This document shows, piece by piece, positions 29,070 through 38,145 of a stretch of 64,000 nt of DNA. The DNA comes from Agathobaculum sp. Marseille-P7918 (GTDB taxonomy: Bacteria > Bacillota > Clostridia > Oscillospirales > Butyricicoccaceae), in contig NZ_UYYD01000001.1 in NCBI RefSeq assembly GCF_900625105.1, forward strand, positions 1 through 64,000, in the 5' to 3' direction. The notes below the pieces were generated by a model. That model did no database searches. It saw only the letters and a list, made by a program, of their open reading frames with translations, and had not been told where the DNA came from. The position numbers were made by a program, and so were the translations under genes. The number at the start of each line of letters is the position of its first letter. Positions within the stretch are counted from its first letter, which is position 1.

Positions 29070-30977
29070 ATGGCAAAGAAGCAGTTTAAGGCGGAATCCA
29101 AGCGTCTGCTGGATTTGATGATCAATTCCATTTATACGCACAAGGAAATTTTTCTGCGTGAACTGATCTCGAATGCGTCGGATGCGACGGATAAGCTGTA
29201 CTATAATGCGATGAAGGAAGGCAGAACGGGCATTACGCGCGACAGCCTGCCGATCGAAATCACGCTGGACAAGGAAAACCGCAAGTTCGTGATCGAGGAT
29301 CATGGCTGCGGCATGACGGCGGAGGAGCTCGAGAGCAACCTCGGCACGATCGCGCGCTCGGGTTCGCTTGCGTTTAAGAAGGAAAACGACGCGATGGACG
29401 ATGTGGATATCATCGGCCAGTTCGGCGTCGGTTTTTATGCGGCGTTCATGGTGGCAAGCCATGTGGAAGTGGTTTCGCGTGCCGTTGACAGCGAGCAGGC
29501 AAACCGCTGGGAGTCGGACGGTGCTGCTGGTTATACTGTAACGCCGTGCGAGAAGGCGGAAAACGGTACACGCATCACGCTGACCATCAAGGAGAACACA
29601 GAAAACGAGAATTACGACGAGTTTTTGGAACCGTACCGTGTGCAGGGTCTGGTCAAGAAGTATTCGGATTATATCCGCTACCCGATCAAGATGGATATGA
29701 CACGCTCGCGCATGAAAGAGAAGCCGGCCGACGCAGGGGACGATTACAAGCCCGAGTGGGAAGAGTATACCGAGAACGTAACGCTCAACTCCATGGTGCC
29801 GATCTGGAAGAAGTCCAAGAAAGAACTGAAGGACGAGGATTACAACACCTTCTATACCAGCAAGTTCTATGATTATCAGCCCCCGCTGTGTCATATCCAC
29901 ACCAGCGTGGAAGGCGCGGTCACCTATACCGCGATGCTGTTCATCCCGGCGCATGCCCCGATGGACTATTACACCAAGGATTATGAAAAGGGCTTGCAGC
30001 TGTATTCCAACGGCGTGCTGATCATGGATAAGTGCGCGGACCTGCTGCCCGACCATTTCAGCTTTGTGCGCGGCATGGTGGATACGGCGGATCTGTCGCT
30101 CAACATCTCGCGTGAGATGCTCCAGCATGACCGTCACCTGAAGGCGATCGCGCAGAGCCTGGAGAAGAAGATCAAGAGCGAGCTTGTCAAGATGCAGAAG
30201 GACAAGCGCGAGGATTACGAGAAGTTCTGGCATGCGTTCGGCCGTCAGATCAAGTACGGCGCTTATGTGCAGTACGGCGCGCATAAGGAGCTGCTGCAGG
30301 ATCTGCTGATGTACTATTCTTCGACCGAGGATAAGCTGGTAACGCTGGACGAGTATGTTTCCCGCATGAAGGAAGACCAGAAGTATATCTACTATGCCTG
30401 CGGCGAGACGGTTGACAAGATCAAGCTGCTGCCCGCGATGGAGACGCTGCGCGACAAGGGCTACGAGGTTCTGTGCCTGGATGACAACATCGATGAATTC
30501 TGCATCAAGATGCTGGCAAATTACAAGGAGAAGGACTTCAAGTCGATTGCCGATGCGGATCTGGGTCTGGACAGCGAGGACGATAAGGAAGAGATCAAAA
30601 AGCTCACCGAGGAGAAGAGCGCATTGCTCACCGCGTTGGGCGACGCCCTGTCCGGCAAGGTGAAAAAGGTCGAGTTGACGCGCCGCCTGAAGAGCCATCC
30701 GTGCTGCCTGCGTGCAGAAGGTCCGGTGACGCTCGAGATGGAAAAGGTGCTCAACCAACAGGCGATGGACGACAGCCAGCGCGTACACGCGGAGCGTGTG
30801 CTCGAGCTGAACGCCGAGCATCCGATCTTCCGCAAGCTGTGCCAGCTGCAGGAGGAGAACTCCGATCAGCTCAAGACCTATGCCGATATCCTGTATACGC
30901 AGGCGCTGCTGATCGAGGGCCTGCCGGTGGATGATCCGGTGGCTTATGCCAATGCGGTCTGCGATCTGATTTCTTGA
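29070..30977 (+). CDS. htpG: Molecular chaperone HtpG (Hsp90)
   Basis: 635-residue cytoplasmic ATP-dependent chaperone. The GHKL ATPase domain (about 1-215) has RELISNASDA, EDHGCGM and QFGVGFYAAFM. The middle domain (about 225-490) and the C-terminal dimerisation domain follow; length is normal and there is no eukaryotic MEEVD tail. It is preceded by a promoter and a CIRCE element, so it belongs to the HrcA regulon here, unlike B. subtilis htpG, which is not under HrcA. Confidence 0.96.
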   Translation: MAKKQFKAESKRLLDLMINSIYTHKEIFLRELISNASDATDKLYYNAMKEGRTGITRDSLPIEITLDKENRKFVIEDHGCGMTAEELESNLGTIARSGSLAFKKENDAMDDVDIIGQFGVGFYAAFMVASHVEVVSRAVDSEQANRWESDGAAGYTVTPCEKAENGTRITLTIKENTENENYDEFLEPYRVQGLVKKYSDYIRYPIKMDMTRSRMKEKPADAGDDYKPEWEEYTENVTLNSMVPIWKKSKKELKDEDYNTFYTSKFYDYQPPLCHIHTSVEGAVTYTAMLFIPAHAPMDYYTKDYEKGLQLYSNGVLIMDKCADLLPDHFSFVRGMVDTADLSLNISREMLQHDRHLKAIAQSLEKKIKSELVKMQKDKREDYEKFWHAFGRQIKYGAYVQYGAHKELLQDLLMYYSSTEDKLVTLDEYVSRMKEDQKYIYYACGETVDKIKLLPAMETLRDKGYEVLCLDDNIDEFCIKMLANYKEKDFKSIADADLGLDSEDDKEEIKKLTEEKSALLTALGDALSGKVKKVELTRRLKSHPCCLRAEGPVTLEMEKVLNQQAMDDSQRVHAERVLELNAEHPIFRKLCQLQEENSDQLKTYADILYTQALLIEGLPVDDPVAYANAVCDLIS

Positions 30978-31015
30978 TGTAAGAAAGAATTTTGGGAACA
31001 AAGGAGGCGCGCCCC

Positions 31016-31930
31016 GTGAAAAAATTGCTTTGGATCGTCAATCCGCACGCTGGGCGCGGCGCAATGAGCGGCAAGATCATTGGCTGCGTCAACGCGTTTC
31101 AGCAGGCGGGCTATGAAGTGATGCTGTATGTGACGCAGGGCGCGCAGGATGCGACCCGCATGGTGCGCGAGCGCGCCGGGGAATTTGACCGCATTGTGTG
31201 TGCGGGCGGAGACGGCACGCTCAACGAAGTGGTCACGGGCCTGATGGAAGCGGACACACGGCCGCCGCTGGGCTATATTCCGGCCGGCACGACCAATGAT
31301 TTCGCGCTCAGTCTGGGCATTTCCAAAGTGCCGGCGGAGGCAGCCGTGGTCGCCGTCGGGGACAATTTGCAGGCGCTCGATATCGGACGGTTCAACGACC
31401 GGTATTTCAACTATATCGCGGCGTTCGGCGTGTTTACCGAGGTGTCCTATGCCACGCCGCAGCAGTCCAAAAATATTTTCGGCCGCGCGGCATATATTCT
31501 GGAAGGCGTGAAATCGCTCGCCAATATCAAGGAGCACCATATCCGTGTAACCAGCGCGGAAATGACGATCGAAGACGATTTTATTTACGGCATGGTTTCC
31601 AATTCGGTGTCGGTCGGCGGCTTCAAGGCCATCACGCCGGACGGTGTCGCATTGGATGATGGTCTGCACGAAGTGCTGCTTGTGTATCCGGTGGAAAACC
31701 CGATGGAATTGCAGTGGCTGGTCAATGACCTGTTGACACACAATATGGAATCGACTCGGTTTGTGTATTTCCGCACATCGCAGATCACGTTTGATGCGGC
31801 GGAGGAAGTGCCGTGGACGCTGGACGGCGAGTTCGGCGGCGCAACCAAGCGGGCGGAGATTACCAACTGTGCCCGCGCGATCACCTTTGCCACCGGCAAC
31901 AACAAGAATCTGGAACAGCCGGCAAAATAA
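31016..31930 (+). CDS. Diacylglycerol kinase-like lipid kinase (DagK/YegS family)
   Basis: 304 residues. Signatures NPHAGRG at the start, GGDGTLNEVVTGL at about 62 and PAGTTNDFA at about 90 are those of the DAGK catalytic domain, which phosphorylates diacylglycerol or a related lipid at the membrane. The start is GTG 31016, preceded by AAAGGAGG; an in-frame TTG at 30992 is unsupported. Probably recycles diacylglycerol from lipoteichoic acid synthesis. Confidence 0.92.
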   Translation: MKKLLWIVNPHAGRGAMSGKIIGCVNAFQQAGYEVMLYVTQGAQDATRMVRERAGEFDRIVCAGGDGTLNEVVTGLMEADTRPPLGYIPAGTTNDFALSLGISKVPAEAAVVAVGDNLQALDIGRFNDRYFNYIAAFGVFTEVSYATPQQSKNIFGRAAYILEGVKSLANIKEHHIRVTSAEMTIEDDFIYGMVSNSVSVGGFKAITPDGVALDDGLHEVLLVYPVENPMELQWLVNDLLTHNMESTRFVYFRTSQITFDAAEEVPWTLDGEFGGATKRAEITNCARAITFATGNNKNLEQPAK

Positions 31931-31938
31931 GCAGAAAA

Positions 31939-31970
31939 AGGCCCGCAGAGCAATGCTCTGCGGGCTTTCT
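31939..31970. terminator. Terminator between the lipid-kinase gene and dpaB
   Basis: GCCCGCAGAGC/GCTCTGCGGGC stem followed by TTTCTT on the plus strand, and on the minus strand by CTTTTTCTGC. Confidence 0.85.
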
Positions 31971-31984
31971 TGTGTCAAATCGTC

Positions 31985-32575
31985 TTAGTGTTCGCCTGGT
32001 GCCAGGAAAATGGGCTGCAATTGCCGGTTTTCCAGCGCGGCGCCGATGGTTTGCGGGATGCGGTCCATGTCTGCGACCAGCGAGCGCGGCTTGGCAAACG
32101 GCGCGTCCTGCCGCAGGGGCACAAAGTAATAGTGCTTGCGGTTGAGCAGCGCGCCGAGGTTGGCCGCGCTGCCGGACAGTGCGTCGTTGGTGGAAACGGC
32201 GAGCACAACGGGCTTTTCCCCGCGCAGGTGGCTTTTGACCGCCATGGTGACCGGGGTATCGGTTACGCCGTGCGCCAGTTTGGCCAGTGTATTTCCCGTA
32301 CAGGGCGCGACGACCAGAATGTCGAACATCTTTTTCGGTCCGATGGGTTCGGCGGCGGGGATCGAGTCGATCGCCTCGCGTCCGGTGGCATGATGCAGAC
32401 GGCTGCGCCACATATCGGCAGAACCGAAGCGGGTGTCCAGCGTTGCGGCGTTGGTGGACAGGATGGGGGTGACCTCGCAGCCGCGGGAGACCAATGTTTC
32501 CACGATGGGAAGCACTGCGGCGAAGGTGCAGAAGGAACCGGTCAGCGCAAAGCCGATGCGGATGGGTGGGGTCAT
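31985..32575 (-). CDS. dpaB: Dipicolinate synthase subunit B
   Basis: 196-residue flavoprotein-like subunit (SpoVFB) that, with DpaA, makes dipicolinic acid from a lysine-pathway intermediate in the mother cell of sporulating bacteria. Signatures are IGFALTGSFCTF at the start and ILVVAPCTGNTLAKLAHGVTDTPVTMAVKSHLR. It overlaps dpaA in ATGA. Its presence shows that the organism can form heat-resistant spores, or descends from one that could. Confidence 0.95.
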   Translation of the reverse strand: MTPPIRIGFALTGSFCTFAAVLPIVETLVSRGCEVTPILSTNAATLDTRFGSADMWRSRLHHATGREAIDSIPAAEPIGPKKMFDILVVAPCTGNTLAKLAHGVTDTPVTMAVKSHLRGEKPVVLAVSTNDALSGSAANLGALLNRKHYYFVPLRQDAPFAKPRSLVADMDRIPQTIGAALENRQLQPIFLAPGEH

Positions 32576-33447
32576 AGCATGCCCTCCTCGTGAAAGATGG
32601 TGCGGATGGTGTCGTGGATCGCGTGCGCGGCGGTGAGCGGAGCGACTTTGCCGGGCAGTGACAGCGCATGCAGCAGGCGGCAGCCGGACGGCAGCTGCGC
32701 GTCGGGCGCGACGCCGCCGGGAAGGGAGGCCAGATCGATCACCAGGCAGGGCGGCGTCAGGCCTGCCAGTTCCGCGTCGCCGAGCACCGGCGCGGGCACG
32801 GTGTTGAAGATGAGATCAAATCCGGCCAGCTTTCCGGCGAGATGGCGGGTGTCCAAAGTCTGCATGCCCGCGGTTTGGATGCGTGCGAAATCGCGCGGAG
32901 AACGCGCGGAAACCGTGACCAAAGCATCCAGCGCGCGCAGTTTGTGTGCCAGCATCGCGCCGATGCGGCCGTAACCGATCACCAGACAGCGCGCCTTTTG
33001 CAGGGTGAACGCTGTCTGCTCCATCGCCAGCTGCAAAGCGCCTTCGCAGGTTGGCACCGCGTTGCGGATGGCGAGCTCGTCGCGCGCTAAGTAGTCGATC
33101 AAGCGCAGGTTGTTCTGTACGGCGCGGGCGTGCACCCAAAAGGGCACGGAACCGGCCAGCGTGAGCGTGCCTGCCGGGATGGCGTCCAGCACGTCGATCA
33201 GCGGATAGGATGTGTTGGAGAGCGGGGCGTTGAGCTGGGAATTGCCATGCTGCACGGGAAGCGGCAGGATGACGGCCTGCACGTCGGTAAAGCAGCTGCG
33301 GGGATCGCTGACAGCGGCACACCCTTCGATCGGGTGGCGTTCCAAGGCAAAGGTGCGCACGGTATACCCATCGGCATGCAGCAGCGCAGCAAGATGGGCC
33401 TGCCGGATATCGCCGCCGGCCACCGCAAGGGTTGCCGATTGATTCAT
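32572..33447 (-). CDS. dpaA: Dipicolinate synthase subunit A
   Basis: 291 residues (SpoVFA). The N-terminal domain (about 1-120) starts LAVAGGDIRQAHLAALLHADGY. The Rossmann NAD(P) domain has CLVIGYGRIGAMLAHKL at about 153, and IDLASLPGG lies near the end. It works with DpaB in mother-cell dipicolinate synthesis. Ribosome site AAAGGAGG; a sigma-K-like promoter lies 20-50 bases upstream. Confidence 0.95.
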   Translation of the reverse strand: MNQSATLAVAGGDIRQAHLAALLHADGYTVRTFALERHPIEGCAAVSDPRSCFTDVQAVILPLPVQHGNSQLNAPLSNTSYPLIDVLDAIPAGTLTLAGSVPFWVHARAVQNNLRLIDYLARDELAIRNAVPTCEGALQLAMEQTAFTLQKARCLVIGYGRIGAMLAHKLRALDALVTVSARSPRDFARIQTAGMQTLDTRHLAGKLAGFDLIFNTVPAPVLGDAELAGLTPPCLVIDLASLPGGVAPDAQLPSGCRLLHALSLPGKVAPLTAAHAIHDTIRTIFHEEGML

Positions 33448-33467
33448 AAGTAATTCCTCCTTTGTGC

Positions 33468-33495
33468 CATCCTATGCTGGCATTCCGGCGGCGGT
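33468..33495 (-). promoter_or_regulatory. Sigma-K-like promoter of dpaAB
   Basis: Minus strand: AC, 17 bases, then CATAGGATG. This is one base off the sigma-K consensus AC-N16/17-CATANNNTA. Position and the known mother-cell expression of spoVF in B. subtilis fit; it is a prediction. Confidence 0.55.
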
Positions 33496-33500
33496 GCGGC

Positions 33501-33546
33501 GGGGCAAAAAGCAAACCGCTTTGGCGGATAAAACGCCAAAGCGGTT
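33501..33546 (-). terminator. Terminator of the DegV-family gene
   Basis: AACCGCTTTGGCG/CGCCAAAGCGGTT with a 7-base loop, followed on the minus strand by TTGCTTTTTG. It insulates dpaAB from the upstream genes. Confidence 0.88.
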
Positions 33547-33581
33547 GGTGAAAAGCTTTTGGAATTGAAATGCCTCAAAGG

Positions 33582-34451
33582 TTATTCGGGCTTGCGGTCG
33601 CCGCCGAAGAAGAACGTGGTCAATACGCCGGGGCCGGTGTGCGAGCCAATGACGGTGCCGATGCAGCGGATATCCGCACGCACGCCGCCTTTTTGCAGCA
33701 GATCGGCCAGCGTCTGCGCGTCATCCGGGCAGTCGCCGTGACCGATGCGGACGACCTGGTTTTTGTCGCTGATCTCGCGCAGGGTGCGTTCGGCCAGATA
33801 CTGGATCGCTTTCTGACGGCCGCGAACCTTGCCGCAAACCTCGAGCTTGCCCTCGTCGTTGACCCAGATCAGCGGCTTGATGCCGAGCAGGCTGCCGACC
33901 ACGGCCGAGGTTTTGCTCAGGCGGCCGCCGCGGTGCAGGTGGTTTAGGTCGTCCACTGTGACCAGATGGATGACATGCAGGCGCATTTGCTCAATGGCGG
34001 CGGCGGTCACTTCAGCGGTGCAGCCGCTGTCGCGCATATCGCGCGCCTTGTCCACCAGCAGATACTCGCCGCCGGTGGCGGAAAGCGAATCCACGCAGAA
34101 GATTTTCCGGTCGGGGTAGAGGGGCGCCAGTTCGTCGCGCGCCATGCAGCCCGCGTGAAACGTGCCGGACAGGCCGGACGAAAAACCGATATACAGAACG
34201 TCCTGACCGGCGTCCAGCGCTTCGCGGAACAGCTGGAGGAAGGTATCCAGCTTGGCCTGCGAGGTGGTCGAGCGTTTGCCCTGCCGCAGCAGGTCATAAA
34301 ACTGATGGAAGGGGACGGTTTGACCGCAGTCCTCTTCGATGGTGCGGTTGTCAATGGTAAAGGAAAGCGGCGCGTACTTGATATCGTTCTTGGCGAAATA
34401 GGAAGCGTTTTCGTCGATCGTAGAGTCGGTGATGAGCGTGAACGGATGCAT
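33582..34451 (-). CDS. DegV family fatty-acid-binding protein
   Basis: 289 residues in the two-domain DegV fold that holds a fatty acid, in firmicutes used to feed fatty acids to the kinase FakA. ITDSTIDENASYFAKNDIKYAPLSF at the N-terminus, TSQAKLDTFLQLF and IGFSSGLSGTF, and CVDSLSATGGEYLLV in the middle are characteristic. Ribosome site AAAGGAG. It follows the M24 peptidase gene after 27 bases. Confidence 0.93.
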   Translation of the reverse strand: MHPFTLITDSTIDENASYFAKNDIKYAPLSFTIDNRTIEEDCGQTVPFHQFYDLLRQGKRSTTSQAKLDTFLQLFREALDAGQDVLYIGFSSGLSGTFHAGCMARDELAPLYPDRKIFCVDSLSATGGEYLLVDKARDMRDSGCTAEVTAAAIEQMRLHVIHLVTVDDLNHLHRGGRLSKTSAVVGSLLGIKPLIWVNDEGKLEVCGKVRGRQKAIQYLAERTLREISDKNQVVRIGHGDCPDDAQTLADLLQKGGVRADIRCIGTVIGSHTGPGVLTTFFFGGDRKPE

Positions 34452-34478
34452 GTGCGTTCTCCTTTCGGGATGGTGGTT

Positions 34479-35675
34479 TTAACCGGTGATTTCCAAATCG
34501 GTATCGCACGCACCCGTCAGAGAGCGCGCCGGACCATGGGATACGATTTCGTAGGTGTTTTCGCAGCCGATCAGGCCGATGCCTTCCAGTGCGATCTTGG
34601 GTTCGACGGCCAGCGTCATACCGGCGACGAGGGGTTCCTCGAAGCCCTTGGCCAAAACCGGGGTTTCGTCCATGGTCAGGCCGATGGAATGGCCGAGGAA
34701 TTTGCAGGCGTTCATAAAGCCGCCGCGGAATGCCGGGTCCACACAGGCGAGTATCTTCTGATATACCTCGGCCGGAACGGCGCCGGGCTGCAGCATGGCG
34801 GCCGCTTCATTTTCCAGAAACACGCATTGCTCTCTGGCCGCGCGGATCAGGCTGCCCTGCGGGTGACGGCTCAGTTCGCCGAAATAGAAGGTGATGCTTT
34901 TATCGGTATGGTAGCCATGCATGCCGCAGGGGATGTCCAGCAGAATGGTATCGCCCACGCGCAGGCGGCGCTCGGAAGAGCCGATGGATTTCATTGCGAT
35001 GCAGGTGCCGACTGTGCCGGAGGGGCTGTCCAGTGCGGCGGCGCGCAGGCTGTTTTCGCTGAAGCTGGCAACGCCAAGCACGTCCTCGGCTGCCGGCTGG
35101 TTGAAGCGCGAAATGCCCATCGCGCCGCGCTCCAGCATGGCGGTGCAGACTTCCACGCAAAGGCGCGCTTCGCTCACGCCGGGACGCAGCAGGGCAGGGG
35201 TGATCTGCTCGATCACCTGCTGGTGCAGGCGGCCGGCTTTGCGCATGCAGTCCAGCTCGTATCCGCTCTTGATTGCGCGCAGGCCCGCGAGAACATCATC
35301 CGCCGGCTTGGGGGTAAAGGGCAAGTATTTGCGCAGCATGTTCAGCTTTTGCAGCGTCATGGTGCGCGAAGCGACATAGACGGTTTCCGGCACGTTGGGG
35401 AAGGCCTCTGCAATGCCGCGGAAGCTGCCAAGCGGACGGATATCCCCGAAAAGCGACTCCTGCTGTGCGCAGTCGAACGAGTGCCGGACAAATAAAACGG
35501 CCTCGTCCGGGGTGATGACAAGCGCCCCTTCCTGCATGGTGCCGGTGAAATAATAAAGATCGATTTTGTTGTCCAGAATCATCATGGACCATGCGGGATC
35601 GCGCTCGGTCATGACATGGCGTAAACGGTCGAGACGGGCCGACAGTTCATCGGCAGGAACAGGGGTATGGGGCAT
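34479..35675 (-). CDS. M24 family aminopeptidase (Xaa-Pro dipeptidase-like)
   Basis: 398-residue cytoplasmic metallopeptidase. The N-terminal creatinase-like domain (about 1-145) is followed by the pita-bread fold. Metal ligands visible are the Asp pair in LLDIPCG and GYHTDKS, His in KFLGHSIG, Glu in VEPK and Glu in GCENTYEI. ATG 35673-35675 has GGAGGA upstream; a much longer frame reaching 37937 is only read-through of other genes' antisense. It probably releases N-terminal residues next to proline. Confidence 0.9.
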   Translation of the reverse strand: MPHTPVPADELSARLDRLRHVMTERDPAWSMMILDNKIDLYYFTGTMQEGALVITPDEAVLFVRHSFDCAQQESLFGDIRPLGSFRGIAEAFPNVPETVYVASRTMTLQKLNMLRKYLPFTPKPADDVLAGLRAIKSGYELDCMRKAGRLHQQVIEQITPALLRPGVSEARLCVEVCTAMLERGAMGISRFNQPAAEDVLGVASFSENSLRAAALDSPSGTVGTCIAMKSIGSSERRLRVGDTILLDIPCGMHGYHTDKSITFYFGELSRHPQGSLIRAAREQCVFLENEAAAMLQPGAVPAEVYQKILACVDPAFRGGFMNACKFLGHSIGLTMDETPVLAKGFEEPLVAGMTLAVEPKIALEGIGLIGCENTYEIVSHGPARSLTGACDTDLEITG

Positions 35676-35756
35676 TGCTATCGTCCTCCGGTAAAGAATT
35701 TTAATTTTGTATACTTTATCATAACACAGATTTGAACCAAGGGCAATGCATGCGCA

Positions 35757-35785
35757 TTGACTTTTATAAATTGGTGCGCTATCAT
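35757..35785 (+). promoter_or_regulatory. Sigma-A promoter of the cardiolipin synthase gene
   Basis: -35 TTGACT, 17-base spacer, -10 TATCAT. Confidence 0.75.
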
Positions 35786-35822
35786 GATATATGTGAAAGT
35801 TTTTGATGAAAGGAGTCGGGTT

Positions 35823-37349
35823 ATGCGCAGACTGTTTGGCCGCCTGTTGGGCGATCGTCGGGTCGTAGGCGGCTTTTTGCTGGCGCTCCAGCTTTTGATC
35901 GTGATATATGGCTTGGATTGGCTGAGCGGAGCATGGAGCTGGGTGCCGCGTGTTTTGACCGTGCTGAGTGTGATCATTGTCATTTGGCTGGTCCGCAAAT
36001 ATGATAATCCGACCTATAAGATCACCTGGATCATCGTTATTTTGCTGCTGCCGCTGTTTGGCGGACTGTTTTATCTGCTCTGGGGCAACACGCCGTTCAA
36101 CCGGGCGCGCACGCAGCATAAATACGAGCCCAATCCGCCGGATTTCCGCGACTATATGCGCACACCGGCAACCGAAGAGCTGGCGAAGCGCTATCCGCGC
36201 CATGCATCGCGGGCGCGTTATATTGCCTCGCTCGACGGCATGCCCGCATGGACCAACACCGAAGTGCATTATTTCCGTGTGGGCGAAGAGATGTTCGCCT
36301 CCATGTGCGAGGAACTTAAACGGGCGCATAAATTCATCTTTTTTGAGTACTTTATCATCGAGGAAGGCGTCATGTGGAACACCATCCTCGATATCCTTCA
36401 GCAAAAGGTGCGGGAAGGCGTGGATGTGCGCGTCATTTATGACGACGTCGGCTCGATTGCGACGCTGCCGCAGCACTATGACCGCTATCTGCTCTCGCTT
36501 GGCATCCGCGCGGTCCGGTTCAACCGGTTTATCCCGACGCTTAACACCTATCTGAACTATCGCAACCATCGCAAGATGATGATTATTGACGGCAACGTCA
36601 GCTATATGGGCGGCATCAATCTGGCGGATGAGTATATCAATAAAAAAGTCCGTTTTGGCCATTGGAAGGACACCGGCATCATGCTGCGCGGCGAGGGAAC
36701 GGCCAACATGACTTCGCTCTTTTTGCAGATGTGGGAGTATGTGACAGGGGAGATCGTGCCGCCGCTGGACGCGTACCTGCCGACGGTCAAACTGCCGCCG
36801 GACGGTTATGTGCAGCCGTTTGCGGACTCCCCGCTGGATGATCTGAATATCGGTGAATCCATTTACCTGCAAATTATCCATAATGCACGCGATTATGTGT
36901 ATATCACAACGCCTTATCTGGTGCTCGACAACGAGATGATCACCGCGCTGACAATCGCGGCCCAGTCCGGCGTGGATGTCCGCATTCTGACGCCGGGCAT
37001 TCCGGATAAAAAACTGGTTTATATGATCACGCGGTCCTATTACCAGCAGCTGCACCGCGCCGGCGTCAAGATTTACGAATACCGTCCCGGCTTTTTGCAT
37101 GCGAAAAGCATTGTGTCGGATGATGACACGGCGGTGGTCGGCACGATCAACATGGATTTTCGTTCGTTTTTCCTGCATTTTGAATGCGCGACCTGCTTTT
37201 ATAACAGTTCGGTGGTCGGCGCGGTCAAGCAGGATATTCTGGAAACCATCAATGTCAGCCGTCAGATCACGGATGAATGGCTGCACAAGGTGCGGTGGCT
37301 GCGGTCGATCGTGGCAAGCGTGCTGCGTTTGTTTGCGCCGCTGCTGTGA
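35823..37349 (+). CDS. cls: Cardiolipin synthase
   Basis: 508-residue membrane enzyme that joins two phosphatidylglycerol molecules. Two or three N-terminal membrane segments (about 15-90) precede two PLD domains. The first has the HKD motif NHRKMMIIDG; the second has HAKSIVSDD. ATG 35823 has AAAGGAG upstream; 22 codons before it overlap the promoter and are rejected. The divergent neighbour is the M24 peptidase gene. Confidence 0.95.
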   Translation: MRRLFGRLLGDRRVVGGFLLALQLLIVIYGLDWLSGAWSWVPRVLTVLSVIIVIWLVRKYDNPTYKITWIIVILLLPLFGGLFYLLWGNTPFNRARTQHKYEPNPPDFRDYMRTPATEELAKRYPRHASRARYIASLDGMPAWTNTEVHYFRVGEEMFASMCEELKRAHKFIFFEYFIIEEGVMWNTILDILQQKVREGVDVRVIYDDVGSIATLPQHYDRYLLSLGIRAVRFNRFIPTLNTYLNYRNHRKMMIIDGNVSYMGGINLADEYINKKVRFGHWKDTGIMLRGEGTANMTSLFLQMWEYVTGEIVPPLDAYLPTVKLPPDGYVQPFADSPLDDLNIGESIYLQIIHNARDYVYITTPYLVLDNEMITALTIAAQSGVDVRILTPGIPDKKLVYMITRSYYQQLHRAGVKIYEYRPGFLHAKSIVSDDDTAVVGTINMDFRSFFLHFECATCFYNSSVVGAVKQDILETINVSRQITDEWLHKVRWLRSIVASVLRLFAPLL

Positions 37350-37383
37350 TGCGGCCGCGAGATATGGGGAAGGATGAGAGCAT

Positions 37384-38145
37384 ATGCAGCAGCAGGAGCG
37401 GATCTTGTTTGCCATCCTGGATGCAGGAGAGCTGTTGCTGACGGCGGGCGCAGAAGTGGCCCGCGTGGAGGATACCATCCGCCGCATGGCGGGGGCGTAT
37501 GGCTTTGTGCGCACGGACGTTTTGACGATCACGGCCAGCATGGTGGTGACCGCGCAGACATCGGACGGCGAGGTGTTCACCCAGACCCGCCGCATTCTGC
37601 GGCGCGAAACCGATATGCGCCGCATCGAAGCGGTCAATGCGCTGTCGCGTGAGGTGTGCCGTAGTCCGCTGCCGCTCGAGATGCTGCATGACCGGGTCGA
37701 GGCGATCCGCAACATGCCGGACGGCGCAAAATGGCGCGTGCCGGCAGCATATCTGCTGATCGCGGGCTCGTTCGCGGTGTTTTTCGGCGGCTCGTGGCGT
37801 GACGGCATCGCGGCTATGCTGTGCAGCATGGCGCTGTACGGTGTAGGGCGTGTCGGCGCGCGGATCAATTTGCAGCCGATCGTGCTGACCGTCATCAGTG
37901 CGGCGGTGATGTGCCTTTGCGCCTTGGTGACCGTCAAGGTCGGACTGGGACAAGGGCTGGATTACATCATCATTGGCAACATCATGCTGTTGATTCCAGG
38001 GATCGCGCTGGTGACGTCGCTGCGCGATATGATTGTGGGCGATACCATCAGCGGTCTGCTCGGTGCATGCGAGGCGCTTTTGCGTGCCATCGCCATTGCG
38101 GGCGGTTGCGCGCTGGTACTGATGCAGTTGGGAGGCGTGGTATGA
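37384..38145 (+). CDS. Threonine/serine exporter, N-terminal half (ThrE/YjjP)
   Basis: 253 residues. A cytoplasmic N-terminal part (about 1-110) contains LDAGELLLTAGAEVARVEDTIRRM, the DUF1212 signature. Five hydrophobic segments follow. It is expected to work with the product of the next gene; in Corynebacterium both halves are one ThrE protein. The stop overlaps the next start in ATGA. Confidence 0.92.
   Translation: MQQQERILFAILDAGELLLTAGAEVARVEDTIRRMAGAYGFVRTDVLTITASMVVTAQTSDGEVFTQTRRILRRETDMRRIEAVNALSREVCRSPLPLEMLHDRVEAIRNMPDGAKWRVPAAYLLIAGSFAVFFGGSWRDGIAAMLCSMALYGVGRVGARINLQPIVLTVISAAVMCLCALVTVKVGLGQGLDYIIIGNIMLLIPGIALVTSLRDMIVGDTISGLLGACEALLRAIAIAGGCALVLMQLGGVV

Noticed and set aside
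35676-37937. Long minus-strand extension of the M24 peptidase frame
   Set aside because: It is antisense to cardiolipin synthase and the ThrE-like gene; the true start at 35675 has a ribosome site and the family N-terminus.
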